DNA from: Rugalucina vietnamica
Lineage: Eukaryota > Mollusca > Bivalvia > Lucinida > Lucinidae
Length of the DNA stretch: 64,000 bases
Reading direction: 5' to 3'
Assembly: GCA_964017185.1 (NCBI GenBank)
Contig: OZ024875.1
Span: forward strand, 32,993,456-33,057,455
Positions within the stretch are counted from its first letter, which is position 1. Every line of letters begins with the position of its first letter. This document shows positions 45,801-53,310 of this stretch, one piece after another. The position numbers and the translations under genes are program-made. The notes under the pieces are model-generated. The model was not told the DNA's origin, made no database searches, and saw only the letters and a list, made by a program, of their open reading frames with translations.

Positions 45801-46495
45801 TAAGTTTATAGTGATTGTCAATGAAGAACAGCTTACTCACGACAGCAGCAGCAAGTATCTATAAAAAATTTATTTTCAGCTATATTTTTAAAGTCTCTCA
45901 GTGCAAATATGTCCAAGCCTAATTTTTGTCTTCTCAGGATGCCTAAGTTAGTTTTGCAAGATCTCTGAGAATAAGCACTGAAAAATACACATACACATGA
46001 GCCACCTCGTGGGAAAACCAACAATCTGCATAGGTGAAAACAAAGGTGCAGATCAGCTTCCCAGTAACTACAAAACTGATCAGCGCCTTTGTTTTCGCTT
46101 CTCAGATTTGGTACAGTTCCTCTTCTTCTTAAATCCAAAATTTCAAGCTTCTAGCCTGCTTCTGTGACTGTACAGCCCGGTTTGTGTCGGACCTATTCGA
46201 AAACCACATTGTTGGTTTTCCCACGAGGCAGCTCATATGCATGTTTCTCTCCTACCTTTCTGGAGCTACATAGCACCTCCACTTCTTCATTGAGAAATCT
46301 CTCAACATCTTCAATCTGCAGTAACTCATAATCAAAGTACTCCGGATCATCACTCTTTTTTGGTTTATCAATGTCAAGGTCATCAGTGTCGTTGTCATAG
46401 TAACCACAATAGTCGTCATCATCTTCCATAGGGTCGGAGTTGTCCGAATCGAAGTCACGCTCGGACTCATGGCTCTTCTGTCTGTCCGTTGACAT
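30262..46495 (-). CDS. ARIH2: ARIH2 (Ariadne-2/TRIAD1), RBR-type E3 ubiquitin ligase, 13 exons
   Basis: Thirteen GT-AG exons on the - strand join into a complete 488-codon frame (human ARIH2 is 493). Domains: acidic N terminus (residues 1-80, Asp/Glu-rich), a helical segment (81-124), RING1 (about 134-190; [14 protein letters not shown]), IBR (about 222-270; ending EYHAPTDC), RING2 (292-325; CPKC, GGCNHL with the presumed catalytic Cys near 305, then CWMC), and the Ariadne domain (about 340-488; [31 protein letters not shown]). In this family an E2-loaded ubiquitin passes to the RING2 cysteine before substrate transfer; ARIH2 works with neddylated cullin-5 complexes and is autoinhibited by the Ariadne domain (established for human ARIH2). 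Residue-for-residue match through [19 protein letters not shown] makes the assignment secure against ARIH1. Odd points: NHL replaces the usual NHM after the catalytic Cys, and intron 6 carries tandem partial copies of exon 7. It converges on the SHIPPO gene. Confidence 0.97.
30683..30766 (-). CDS. ARIH2: ARIH2 exon 12 (Ariadne domain)
   Basis: Acceptor ATATTCTAG; donor GTAAAT. It encodes [18 protein letters not shown] followed by [10 protein letters not shown]. 28 codons, phase 0. A T-tract/A-tract insertion lies about 20 bases upstream of the acceptor. Confidence 0.95.
30788..30870. repeat. T-tract plus A-tract insertion flanked by 17-bp direct repeats
   Basis: ATGATTTTCTAAAGTTT occurs at 30788-30804 and again at 30854-30870; between them lie about 18 T, CAGT and about 30 A. 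It sits about 20 bases upstream of the ARIH2 exon 12 acceptor. Confidence 0.85.
30936..31155. mobile_element. uninterrupted copy of the 7424/8205 repeat
   Basis: Contains a hairpin with AGCAAACAGAATAGCCCC and inverse arm near 31050-31115, and CGCGTTCTGCGGCG in the loop. In ARIH2 intron 11-12 space. Confidence 0.7.
31508..31576 (-). CDS. ARIH2: ARIH2 exon 11 (Ariadne domain)
   Basis: Acceptor TATTTGCAG; donor GTAAGC. It encodes [18 protein letters not shown], an ARIH2 hallmark. 23 codons, phase 0. Confidence 0.96.
31656..31898. mobile_element. TIR element, GAGGTTAT/ATAACCTC ends, copy 2
   Basis: Ends CCTGAGGTTATAAAA and TTATAACCTCAGG; inner hairpin AATGCCAACAATT. Matches 1764-2053. Confidence 0.8.
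31899..33200. other. ARIH2 intron 10 interior, no feature recognised
   Basis: AT-rich sequence without recognisable coding or repeat structure. Confidence 0.3.
33213..33313. mobile_element. TGAGCC family internal fragment
   Basis: Matches the internal block (ACACAAACC, GCTAGAGG, GAAATTTTGGAT, GGGATTGTACT) without either terminus. Confidence 0.6.
33353..33496 (-). CDS. ARIH2: ARIH2 exon 10 (Ariadne domain)
   Basis: Acceptor CCATTGCAG; donor GTATGT. It encodes [15 protein letters not shown] and [18 protein letters not shown], both matching human ARIH2 closely. 48 codons, phase 0. Confidence 0.96.
33602..33826 (-). repeat. tRNA-derived SINE, copy 1
   Basis: The - strand starts with a tRNA-like head with A box TAGCCTGGTGGTAGAGC and B box GAGTTCAGTCC, and the far end carries a CAAACAAA-type tail. 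Body shared with 61266-61485. Confidence 0.65.
34095..34268 (-). CDS. ARIH2: ARIH2 exon 9 (RING2 end, Ariadne start)
   Basis: Acceptor ATTTTCAG; donor GTAAGT. It encodes [18 protein letters not shown] and then [15 protein letters not shown], the start of the Ariadne domain. 58 codons, phase 0. Confidence 0.96.
34513..34563 (-). CDS. ARIH2: ARIH2 exon 8 (RING2 catalytic Cys)
   Basis: A 17-codon micro-exon between acceptor GTGTTTCAG and donor GTAAGT. It encodes [17 protein letters not shown]. The Cys of GGCNH aligns with the ubiquitin-accepting cysteine of human ARIH2. It is too short to be found as an ORF; it was placed by splice signals and homology. Phase 0 at both ends. Confidence 0.95.
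34765..34978. mobile_element. TGAGCC foldback element, left end eroded
   Basis: ATGAGAAAACCAGATTTTTGC left part and CGCGTCCTGGCTCA right end, in ARIH2 intron 7. A further fragment of the family is near 35095-35180. Confidence 0.8.
35226..35343 (-). CDS. ARIH2: ARIH2 exon 7 (IBR, second half)
   Basis: Acceptor GTATGTTTCAG; donor GTAAGT. It encodes [13 protein letters not shown] and then [18 protein letters not shown], nearly identical to human ARIH2. 118 bases. The 5' 78 bases of this exon, its acceptor and adjacent intron are tandemly repeated on its upstream side (35401-36200). Confidence 0.95.
35401..35800 (-). repeat. ARIH2: 135-bp tandem array of partial ARIH2 exon 7 plus acceptor
   Basis: Three well-preserved units start at 35401, 35536 and 35671, exactly 135 bases apart and 135 from the equivalent point (35266) in the real exon. 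Each contains, on the - strand, intron sequence, acceptor TATGTTTCAG and 78 bases of exon, then TGA instead of the rest of the exon, and no donor. Units 2 and 4 share changes (Arg to His, Ala to Thr), while unit 3 matches the real exon. Confidence 0.92.
35801..36200 (-). repeat. ARIH2: decayed older units of the exon 7 array
   Basis: Diverged matches to the same unit (TTTTGTCAGCCATT, GGTACTCTATACACCAC, GGAAACAGAAA) near 35828-35905, 35955-36050 and 36150-36200, with extra copies of the TTGTCATTGAAA intron segment. Frames are lost. Confidence 0.75.
36303..36412 (-). CDS. ARIH2: ARIH2 exon 6 (IBR, first half)
   Basis: Acceptor CTTTTTCAG; donor GTAAGT. It encodes [16 protein letters not shown] and VLCATCKTC, the first IBR zinc ligands. 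110 bases, leaves phase 2. A dispersed repeat begins about 24 bases upstream of the acceptor. Confidence 0.93.
36436..36692. mobile_element. GTATACCCC/CATGCAAT repeat, copy 3
   Basis: Starts about 24 bases upstream of the ARIH2 exon 6 acceptor. Inner arms AGATTGTGGGTACTCG and TACCCACAATC. Confidence 0.8.
36850..38397 (-). mobile_element. hairpin-ended tandem-repeat element, AGCTCACC family, copy 3
   Basis: AGGACCAATGGTCCT at 36855; three units of about 450 bp; GACGGACGACGGACG microsatellite (38298-38342); terminal hairpin 38361-38393. In ARIH2 intron 5. Confidence 0.88.
38548..38640 (-). repeat. tRNA-like SINE head
   Basis: The - strand has A box GGCTCGGTGGTTAGAGC and B box GGTTCGAATCC at tRNA spacing and a 7-bp acceptor-like stem (GTCTTTG/CAGGGAC), but no proper anticodon stem. 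Probably a tRNA-derived retroposon or tRNA pseudogene. Confidence 0.45.
38696..38933. mobile_element. TGAGCC foldback element (MITE)
   Basis: Ends TGAGCTGCCTCATGAG and CTATGAGGCCGCTCA; strong hairpin AGCTTCGCGGTAACTGCGAAGCT. In ARIH2 intron 5. Confidence 0.9.
39015..39136 (-). CDS. ARIH2: ARIH2 exon 5 (end of RING1)
   Basis: Acceptor CTGTTTCAG; donor GTAGGC. It encodes [16 protein letters not shown], with the last two RING1 cysteines, and [13 protein letters not shown], the linker to IBR. 122 bases, phase 0 at the end. Confidence 0.94.
39475..39650. mobile_element. GTATACCCC/CATGCAAT repeat, diverged fragment
   Basis: GTATACCCCCTCAATC and GTACCCACAATCTATG survive; ends not clear. Adjacent to ARIH2 exon 4 donor. 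Confidence 0.45.
39680..39830 (-). CDS. ARIH2: ARIH2 exon 4 (RING1)
   Basis: Acceptor GCCTTTCAG; donor GTAGGT. It encodes [10 protein letters not shown] and [16 protein letters not shown], which give six of the RING1 zinc ligands. 151 bases, leaves phase 1. Confidence 0.95.
39890..40980. other. ARIH2 intron 3 stretch without recognised feature
   Basis: Contains a repeated ATAGGGTAGTGTGCAT near 40383 and 40785 but no gene or complete element that I can name. Confidence 0.3.
42003..42027. repeat. G-rich tract (possible G-quadruplex)
   Basis: Runs of ten, five and four G separated by single T, inside the nested element. Confidence 0.6.
42164..42186. repeat. poly(A) tract
   Basis: About 23 A inside the nested element. 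Confidence 0.8.
44475..44538 (-). CDS. ARIH2: ARIH2 exon 3
   Basis: Acceptor CACTTTCAG; donor GTCAGT. It encodes [16 protein letters not shown], corresponding to the human segment just before RING1. 64 bases, restores phase 0. Confidence 0.88.
45061..45128 (-). CDS. ARIH2: ARIH2 exon 2
   Basis: Acceptor GTGTTTCAG at 45129-45137; donor GTAAAT. It encodes [19 protein letters not shown], matching the helical segment before RING1. 68 bases, leaves phase 2. A dispersed repeat starts 20 bases upstream of the acceptor. Confidence 0.9.
45148..45425. mobile_element. GTATACCCC/CATGCAAT repeat, copy 4
   Basis: Starts 20 bases upstream of the ARIH2 exon 2 acceptor; core GGTACACGTTAGAACCGCC with its inverse. 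Confidence 0.8.
45998..46235. mobile_element. TGAGCC foldback element (MITE) at ARIH2 exon 1
   Basis: Ends TGAGCCACCTCGTGGG and CCCACGAGGCAGCTCA. Its edge is 19-20 bases from the exon 1 donor. Confidence 0.9.
46256..46495 (-). CDS. ARIH2: ARIH2 exon 1 of coding (start codon)
   Basis: It starts at ATG 46495 ([10 protein letters not shown]) and is rich in Asp/Glu ([25 protein letters not shown]). Donor GTAGGA starts at 46255. 80 codons, phase 0. A TGAGCC-type foldback element begins 20 bases downstream of the donor. Confidence 0.93.
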
Positions 46496-46521
46496 GATTA
46501 AATGCAATCAAATCTTTTTTG
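46496..46521 (-). other. ARIH2: ARIH2 5' untranslated part of exon 1
   Basis: On the - strand, a pyrimidine tract and TTTTCAG end at 46522, 26 bases before the ATG at 46495. This implies that a non-coding first exon lies further upstream (higher coordinate) and is spliced here. The upstream exon was not located. Confidence 0.55.
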
Positions 46522-46639
46522 CTGAAAAGTAAAGACAAGTCAAGTCAACATACACGGATGGGAAGAACTAATTCGTATGGGAAAAATTGGGAAAAGAAAC
46601 TTCATTTTAGAGTTAATTTCACAAAAGCCAATGTGTCTA

Positions 46640-46725
46640 CTCTTGCTGAAGAGTCAGCATGGTTTGAACCCAGTACCTCTTGATTTGGAGACCAAAGCTC
46701 TACCAACAGGCCACAGAGCTCCAAA
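46640..46725 (-). repeat. tRNA-derived SINE head
   Basis: - strand A box TGGCCTGTTGGTAGAGC and B box GGGTTCAAACC at tRNA spacing. Body not delimited. Confidence 0.5.
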
Positions 46726-46853
46726 AAGTTATTCTATTCAAACTTTTAACCTTGGTAGTCAACATGCTCTCTTGTAAACACCTTTTACATGTATTTTGAT
46801 CTCTCCACCTGGCTCTGCTGTAGGGAGTTTCCTTTTCTGCATCTTATGACATT

Positions 46854-46993
46854 TGAGCCGTCTCGTGGGAAAATCAACAATGTGGTTTCCGAACAGGTCT
46901 GACACAAATCAGGCTGCATCAGGTTACCGCAAAGCTGATCTGCGTCTTTGTTTTCGCATATGCAGATTGTTGGTTTTCTCACGAGGTGGCTCA
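46854..46993. mobile_element. TGAGCC foldback element, internally deleted
   Basis: Ends TGAGCCGTCTCGTGGG and CTCACGAGGTGGCTCA but only 140 bases long. Upstream of ARIH2. Confidence 0.85.
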
Positions 46994-47589
46994 CTTGGTG
47001 GTTTGGTGTTGGGGAACATTTTTTCTCACTAAGTATACGCATGGAACTGAGGCTGTGTGACACATTCGGAATGCTACTGTGTATACATGGAGATTGTAAA
47101 CAACAGCTGAAGGTCTGGGTCTAAGGTCAGGCAAGGAGTTTCCACACATGCAGTCAGGACTTCGCTACTTCAAAGGTTACATGTCTATTACCGCCACACC
47201 TTTTAATTTCTCAAGTATCATTATAATTTATCACCTAATTAGGAGCTCAGTTTGACTCGGATGCATATTTCCTTATCAGCTGCATTGACAGGGAGGTCAG
47301 TGATTTCTCAAAATTAAATCAAATCATTAAAAGAAGCTCACCAGTAGATGCAGGTCATCGACAGAAACAAGATGCAGTTTGAATTTTGAAAATCGATGCA
47401 AAAATGGCTAAGTTACCGTTTTTCTGTACTTTTTCTGCAATTTTCCATCAATTTACAGATCTGGTATCCAGCGTTTTTGATGCCCCTCATGCAAGCAGGT
47501 AGTCAATTTTACTAAATTATTATTACATGTATTATTATTAAATATTGAATAAAATATCCAGGCACATTATTCTTTCATATAAACATCAG
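46994..47589. other. upstream of ARIH2, nothing recognised
   Basis: No open frame or repeat recognised. A non-coding ARIH2 exon and promoter may lie here or further out. Confidence 0.25.
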
Positions 47590-47840
47590 GATAACATGTC
47601 TGTGTATTGAATACCCTTTTAAACCCCACTTTAATATATAGTAAAACTGGGGTATGCAGGGGTACACTTATTTTTCTCATTTTTGTTCTAAAACATAGAT
47701 TGTGGATACTCGTTAGAACCGCCTTGACGAGCAGGTGTACCCACAATCTATGTTTTGAGCAAAAATAAGAAAAATATAAAAAAAATATATTCAATTTTTA
47801 CAACTTAAGAAAAATCTTACATGGGCATGTTTTCTTAATG
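47590..47840. mobile_element. GTATACCCC/CATGCAAT repeat, copy 5
   Basis: AACCCCACTTTAATATATAG, GGTATGCAGGGGT and inverted ATAGATTGTGGATACTCG arms. From 47841 to 48650 I see no feature. Confidence 0.75.
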
Positions 47841-48659
47841 GATGGTATGTACACGGTGTACTCTAGTAAGGAAATGGTATCAGTGGGGAATGTCACTCTA
47901 GATTTTAAGGTTTTGACATTTTTTGATATCCTGATCTGCCAATATACAAGGAAATAAAATGAGCATGTCCCCACTATTTCAGAACAGAAATGTTTCTCAC
48001 AGAATTCATGATTTTTGTCCCCTAAAACTGTAATAAGAAGTAAATGAAAAGGTGTAAAAGTAGTTTTAACATGAAGAACAATAACTTAATTTATTTCATT
48101 TTTAATGTTATATCAGAGCGTAAAATGATGTGTACATTTATCTAAAAAAAGAATAATTCTGGTATTTTCATATTTTATTATTGTTTGAATTTCCATTTCT
48201 ATATGACTACAATTTATTTTTACAAGAACCGTGTCAAGAAGTTTTAAGAGCAAAATAAAATCGGCATAGATACATATATAAGTATGTAAAACAACGAGAA
48301 AAACAAAAACTAACTTAGCGTACTATTCGTTGGGCCATTGACTACAGCCTGATTTCAATAATTCAGCACAGTACTCAATTTCATGCGCATGTTTAACACC
48401 TTCGGCAGCATTTGGCAATAATATTAATAGAAAGTCCTTGGGTCAGGCCACACTAGCTCTTTTCTGCTCCTGTGACCAAAGTCTAATTATGTATAGAGAG
48501 GCCATGTATGTATGTATGTTCGTAGTGTTCCGCCGTTGACTTATCGGCACACCTCGTTTTAACCCCGATTAAGGGTATTACCATCACCAGACTCCAATGA
48601 TAGAACTACACTGCCCGCCACCAACCATCACCTTAACATATTTACTGTATTCCCATCAT

Positions 48660-48840
48660 TGATGTTATCTTTTTGAGAGAAGAGAAGCCAGTGCCTGCCT
48701 TACAAATGCTGAGCGCCAAGCAAGGTAGCCACTGGTACCATTTTTAACGTCTTTGGTATGACGCGGCCCAGGTTTGAACTCGCGCCTCCCGCTTCCGAAG
48801 CGGACGCTCTAACCATTACGCTATCGGGACCGATGCTGAG
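48660..48840 (-). repeat. tRNA-derived SINE
   Basis: - strand head (from 48833) has A box AGCGTAATGGTTAGAGC, a good anticodon-like hairpin CCGCTTCGGAAGCGG and B box GAGTTCAAACC, but no matching acceptor stem; followed by a conserved-looking body. Confidence 0.6.
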
Positions 48841-48930
48841 AGAAACAGGAAACCCTTTTTTTTGAAGTTCAAATAAATAATAAATTAATAATGTTAGACA
48901 GAAATATTGCGTGTTTTCGGGGTTCTCCCA

Positions 48931-48980
48931 ATGTCTGTCTTCAGATAATGTGTCGATCAATTTCTGATCATCACCTCCGG
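48931..48980 (-). mobile_element. ~50-bp LINE 3' tail fragment
   Basis: - strand GGTGATGATCAGAAATTGAT plus following bases match the tail at 59266-59325, ending in AGACAGACA in place of AGATAGATAG. Confidence 0.65.
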
Positions 48981-49100
48981 TACAATTGGCTGGTAACATT
49001 TGTATCATTGGTACCAATTGTCATTGCCATTACCATTTGCACCATTTTCTGTACCAATGGTACCATAGGTAATTAAATTGGTACAAATGTTACCAACCAA

Positions 49101-49911
49101 TGGTAGCGTAAAGGGACCAGTGATCGATCAAAAATAGCCATGTTTGATATATTTGCGAATCAGACATGCATTGGAGAATGCCTGTGTACATACCATATGC
49201 AAGTTTGAACCTTCGCCATGTTTTTCAATATGTTAATTTATGACATCATCACGACACATTCTCAGTGACGTCATTTTAACACACCCACCATCATACAGCG
49301 TGAATCAGGGTCAGGTGGACCAGTGATCGATCACCTTCTTTTTCTCTCCAAAACTGCGGCTAACTCGGAGGGTATTTACATTTTTAGAAAGAATAATTAT
49401 TGTTTACCTCTAGCCACAAAACACAGTTTGGAAAATATCGGTGAGTTAAAAGAAATATAGCAGCGAAATGAGGTGGTTGAAAAGCATAAACGCCCATAGA
49501 AACAATGGAAAACTGTTGAAAAAATGGCTCGAAAATCACAGAAATGGTCCATTAATCACAGCGTTATCCTATAAAATTTGGAAAGTGGGTCAAATTTGTT
49601 TAGTATGCAGTAAAGTTAAAACCTTTCGCCAGTCGGAACGAATGCAGGTTGTTTCATCTTGAAGAATTTGTTGAACAATCACCGCTTTTAAGCAGTTCAA
49701 CTAAGACCCCCTCTTCGTAAAGTGCCAGAAAATGCAAGATAGAAAAGCTTTCCAAATGAACTTAAGTTAGTGATTGTAAGGTAATATAATGCGCTTAAAG
49801 TTGAGACTGGCATAAGATTTACTTCAGGTATCCTTTGAGAATTAATAGCCGATAACCACTAGTTGATCGATCACTGGTCCCTGATCGATCACTGGTCGCT
49901 TTACGCTACCA
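49101..49911. mobile_element. ~0.8 kb TIR element, TGGTAGCGTAAAG ends
   Basis: Left TGGTAGCGTAAAGGGACC; right arm ends CGCTTTACGCTACCA. The GACCAGTGATCGATCA motif is doubled in the right arm and also occurs at 49316. Flanking TA fits a TA target. No transposase recognised. Confidence 0.75.
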
Positions 49912-50493
49912 TTGGAAAACCCCGAACACACGCATTAGTTAACCTCAGCTGGGAATTCCGAAGTGAAAAAAAAAATCAATTACGCATCAATCATCATCAG
50001 TTTTGTTGAAATTATCGGATAATTCATACCGTTTTATCCCAATGTTTTGCACAGTCAAATAGGTTAATACATATTCTTTAGTAAGGCATTGTTTTCTTTT
50101 CCGATCTCGATGGACAAAGGACAAATTATCAACGAAAACAAAGGTTTGTTTGTTTTGTTCTCTGTTAACAAAGGTTAGACAGATTCCGGATATGGCGTAA
50201 TACAGCTTCTGGTTTCCGGCAGGTGCACCCGAGACAGTTCACCATCATATTTATTGTATAGATTCTGCCATTGTTGGCGCATATGGTCTTGACTCACGAG
50301 TACGGGCAACGTCTATCTATCTCTTCATACTGCAGCACCCTCTTACGAGTATTATGTGCAGTTGCGCTGTCAGTGCTAGAATAAAGCAAGATTGTAGGAG
50401 ATTTAAAAGTGCAATAGTGCGACTGGATTTTAAAAGACATAGTGTTAGTGAAGAGGAGGTGAAGTTAAAAGAGGTTAAAAACAGTGTATAGGA

Positions 50494-51967
50494 TTATGGT
50501 AGAGTGTGAGTGATCTTACTGACTCCTCTCCTGAAGGAGTCAAGATCATCCAGTAGGACAACTTCAGAAGGAAGTCTGTTCCAGAGAACAATCGACGCAG
50601 GATAGAATGAGTTCTGATAGTACTTTACGCCAGTGTGTATCTGTCTGAAAGAGGGTGCATGTGACGAGTGTATCTCGTGGGTCTTTCAAAGTATGATGGT
50701 AGTTGAATGGCAACATACCCATGTATTATCTTATAAAGCATTATCATGCGAGCATCAATCCGTCTGTCTGCCAGTGATCTCCAACCAAGCTCACACAGCA
50801 TATTGGAAACACTATCATATGAGGAGAAATTGCCAGTTACCCACCTAGCTGCTCTTCTTTGGATCATTTCAATTTTCTTAATGTTTTCTTTTGTGTGGGG
50901 AGACCAGACTGGGGAGGTGTATTCGACTTGGGGGCGGACTAAAGTTTTGTATGCCAGTTCTTTAACTTTTGAATTATTGGTTTTTACATTGCGTTTTACA
51001 AATCCTAGTGTTCCACTTGCTTTGGCGGTTATTGAACTGATGTGCTCATTCCAGCTAAGATCTTTAGAAAGTGTTACACCGAGATATTTAGCAGTGTTAG
51101 TCGACTCAAGTACCTGATCATGAAGGGTATACTGAGTATTTAAAGGTTCTTTTTGCTTTGTGATATGGAGCACCTGGCACTTACTTGGGTTAAATTCCAT
51201 ATCCCAAGCGTGTTCCCAAGTCTGTAGAGTATCAAGATCTGCTTGAAGGATATCCCTATCATCTGAAAAGCCAACAGTTAGGTAAACAGCAGTGTCATCG
51301 GCGAAGAGTCTGACTTGAGATTGGATGTTTTGTGGCAGGTCGTTTATATAGAGCAGAAAGAAGAGAAGCCCAAGAACAGATCCCGCCATTATGATCCCTG
51401 AGGCACACCAGATGTCACAGGGACCTCAGATGAGCTCTCCCCCTTCAGCACTACAGCCTGGGTTCGACCCACAAGAAAAGCTCTAATCCAGTTTAGAGTA
51501 TTACCTTTCACTTCATGCTGAGATAGTTTGAATAGGAGTTTGGAATGACTGATCTTGTCAAATGCCTTGCTAAAATCAAGTAGGACAAGGTCAACTGGCT
51601 TACCATCTACTAGCTGTCTGCCCAGGTCTTCAACAAGCTGTATGAGCTGAGTCTCACATGATCTCCTTTCTCTGAACCCATGCTGGAGATCGTAGAGGAT
51701 ATTATACTGGTTAAAATGTTGTGTCAGTTTGGAAGCAATTATATGCTCCATCACCTTGCATAATATGCATGTCAAGGAGATGGGCCTATAATTGGCTGGA
51801 TCACTTTTTGTTCCCTTCTTGAAAACCGGGCTCACATTAGCTTTTTTTCCAGTCTGTGGGTATATTATCGGTGAAAGAGATTTCTGAAAAAGCAGTTGGA
51901 TTACAGGTGTGATCTCCTCTCTAAGTTCTTTCAGGAGAAAGTCTGTCCCATCACCACTCCACTCCAC
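50494..51967 (-). pseudogene. non-LTR retrotransposon reverse transcriptase, frameshifted
   Basis: A 192-codon frame (51967-51389) covers RT motifs including VFKKGTKSDPANYRPISL, LVLLDFSKAFDKISH and the start of motif B (GVPQGS). A 254-codon frame (51389-50625) continues with VLGLLFFLLYINDLP and the active-site RLFADDTAVYL, then KYLGV and RPQVEYTSPVW. A third frame to 50494 holds the C terminus (IVLWNRLP). There are two frameshifts, no endonuclease domain, and a 5' truncation. Jockey/CR1-like by motif style. The copy is not intact. Confidence 0.92.
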
Positions 51968-52008
51968 TACCTACCATCCTACCTACCTACATACCTACCT
52001 ACCTACTT
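51966..52008. repeat. (CTAC/TACC)n microsatellite
   Basis: Repeated CCTACCTACATACCTACC pattern at the 5' edge of the LINE fragment. Confidence 0.8.
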
Positions 52009-52202
52009 GGTCAATATGGCTAGTCTATGTTGTATATTGGATATCACATCATATTCAATAGAGAGTACCCAACAATTGTTTTATTATATACCACTTACTT
52101 TTTATACAATACATCTCGGATCCAATAAATCGTTATTTTGGATCCGAGAATACCTTAATGGCATTGAAAAAGCTACCAATTACCAGAGGAAAGAAGTAGT
52201 AT

Positions 52203-52849
52203 TTATAGTAGTCTGTACTTGCTTGTAACTGGCGAAAGGCCAGTGAATGGCAGTGAATGGCAGTACCTGGAGATTCTATTAGAATGTTCAATGTAGTCAG
52301 GAAGGGTTACAGCATCCAGGCCATGTACTATTTTGAAAACTAGACATAGACGGGCATCTTCCCTTCGTAACTCAAGCATTCTACATTCGTGTTTGTCTAA
52401 AGTAGCAGTAGTGCTTGACCGGTAGTCGAAATTGCTAGTGGTCCAGCGTGCTGCCCTGCGTTGGACTTGTTCCAACTGGAGTCTTTTTTTCTTTAGTGTG
52501 GGGGTCCCAAACGGGGGCTGCGTACCCCAGCTGGGGCGGACCAGTGTGCTGTAGGCAGTCTCTCGTACCTTTTGATTTTTGGTTTTGATGTTACGCTGGA
52601 TGACATTTAGCGTCCTGGTGGCATTTTTAGTTATTTTGTCAATGTGGGGATTCCAGGAAAGGCCACTGGAGATATCAAGCTCCAAGTACTTTGCACGTGT
52701 GACAACCTCCAGGACTTGGCCATGCAAAGTATATGTTACACCAATGAGTCTACTGGAAGTTGTCACCCGTACTACTTGGCACTTGGAAGGGTTGAACTCC
52801 ATGTCCAACCTGTCCCACCTGTATAATAGATTTCAGTATGACTAAATTT
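52203..52849 (-). pseudogene. second LINE reverse transcriptase C-terminal fragment
   Basis: 201-codon frame: MDMEFNPSKCQVVRVT, YTLHGQVLEVV, LSWNPHIDKITKNATRTL, QVQRRAARWTTSNF. Same protein region as 50494-51967 but clearly a different subfamily. It begins mid-domain and is cut by the foldback element at 52850. Confidence 0.88.
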
Positions 52850-53038
52850 TGCGTGTGTACGGGGTTCTCCGATGGTAACATTGGTTGGTAACATTTTTAC
52901 CATTTGTACCAATTTAATTACCAATGGTACGATTGGTAAAGAAATTGGTGTAGATGGTAAAAATGGTAATGCCCCTGGTACCAATCGTACAAATGTTACC
53001 AACCAATGGTAACATTGGGAGAACCCCGAACACACGCA
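52850..53038. mobile_element. 189-bp foldback element, TGCGTGTGT ends
   Basis: TGCGTGTGTACGGGGTTC at the left and GAACCCCGAACACACGCA at the right, with long inner GGTAACA/TGTTACC arms. Almost the whole element can fold on itself. Confidence 0.85.
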
Positions 53039-53184
53039 TTACAAAAATCATGCGTTACTTCACGAGAAACCTGCTATTTGCTGTGTGCAGAATTAAATTT
53101 CCAGGACAGCACTGACCGATACGCCGATCAGCACAGTTTCATTAGGCTAACAACATTTCAATCCATCTCATTTGGATTGCACAC

Positions 53185-53225
53185 GAGGAAAACCTAGTTA
53201 CATGGTTTTCATGGCACGGCTCATT
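53185..53225. mobile_element. TGAGCC family end fragment
   Basis: Ends ATGGCACGGCTCATTG after ATGGTTTTC. Confidence 0.5.
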
Positions 53226-53230
53226 GTAAT

Positions 53231-53310
53231 AACTAGATGACAAATGGTCCCGTAAACGCTCGCCTGAAATCTGGGATATATACAAATAAACTTGTTTAAC
53301 TTGATTCAGC
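53231..53310 (-). mobile_element. AGCTCACC family end fragment
   Basis: GACAAATGGTCCCGTAAACGC and CTGGGATATATACAAATAAAC match the single-arm end of 36850-38397; the rest is absent. Confidence 0.65.

Larger units (their letters stand above)
48908..49934. mobile_element. TGCGTGTGTTCGGGG-ended foldback element with two insertions
   Basis: Outer ends TGCGTGTTTTCGGGG (48908) and CCCCGAACACACGCA (ending 49934), with inner GGTAACATT/AATGTTACC arms as in the 189-bp copy at 52850-53038. It is expanded by a short LINE tail (48931-48980) and an element at 49101-49911. Confidence 0.75.

Noticed and set aside
48755-48835. Possible genuine tRNA-Pro (CGG anticodon-like loop) on the - strand
   Set aside because: The anticodon arm is good, but no 7-bp acceptor stem pairs and the sequence continues into a SINE-like body.
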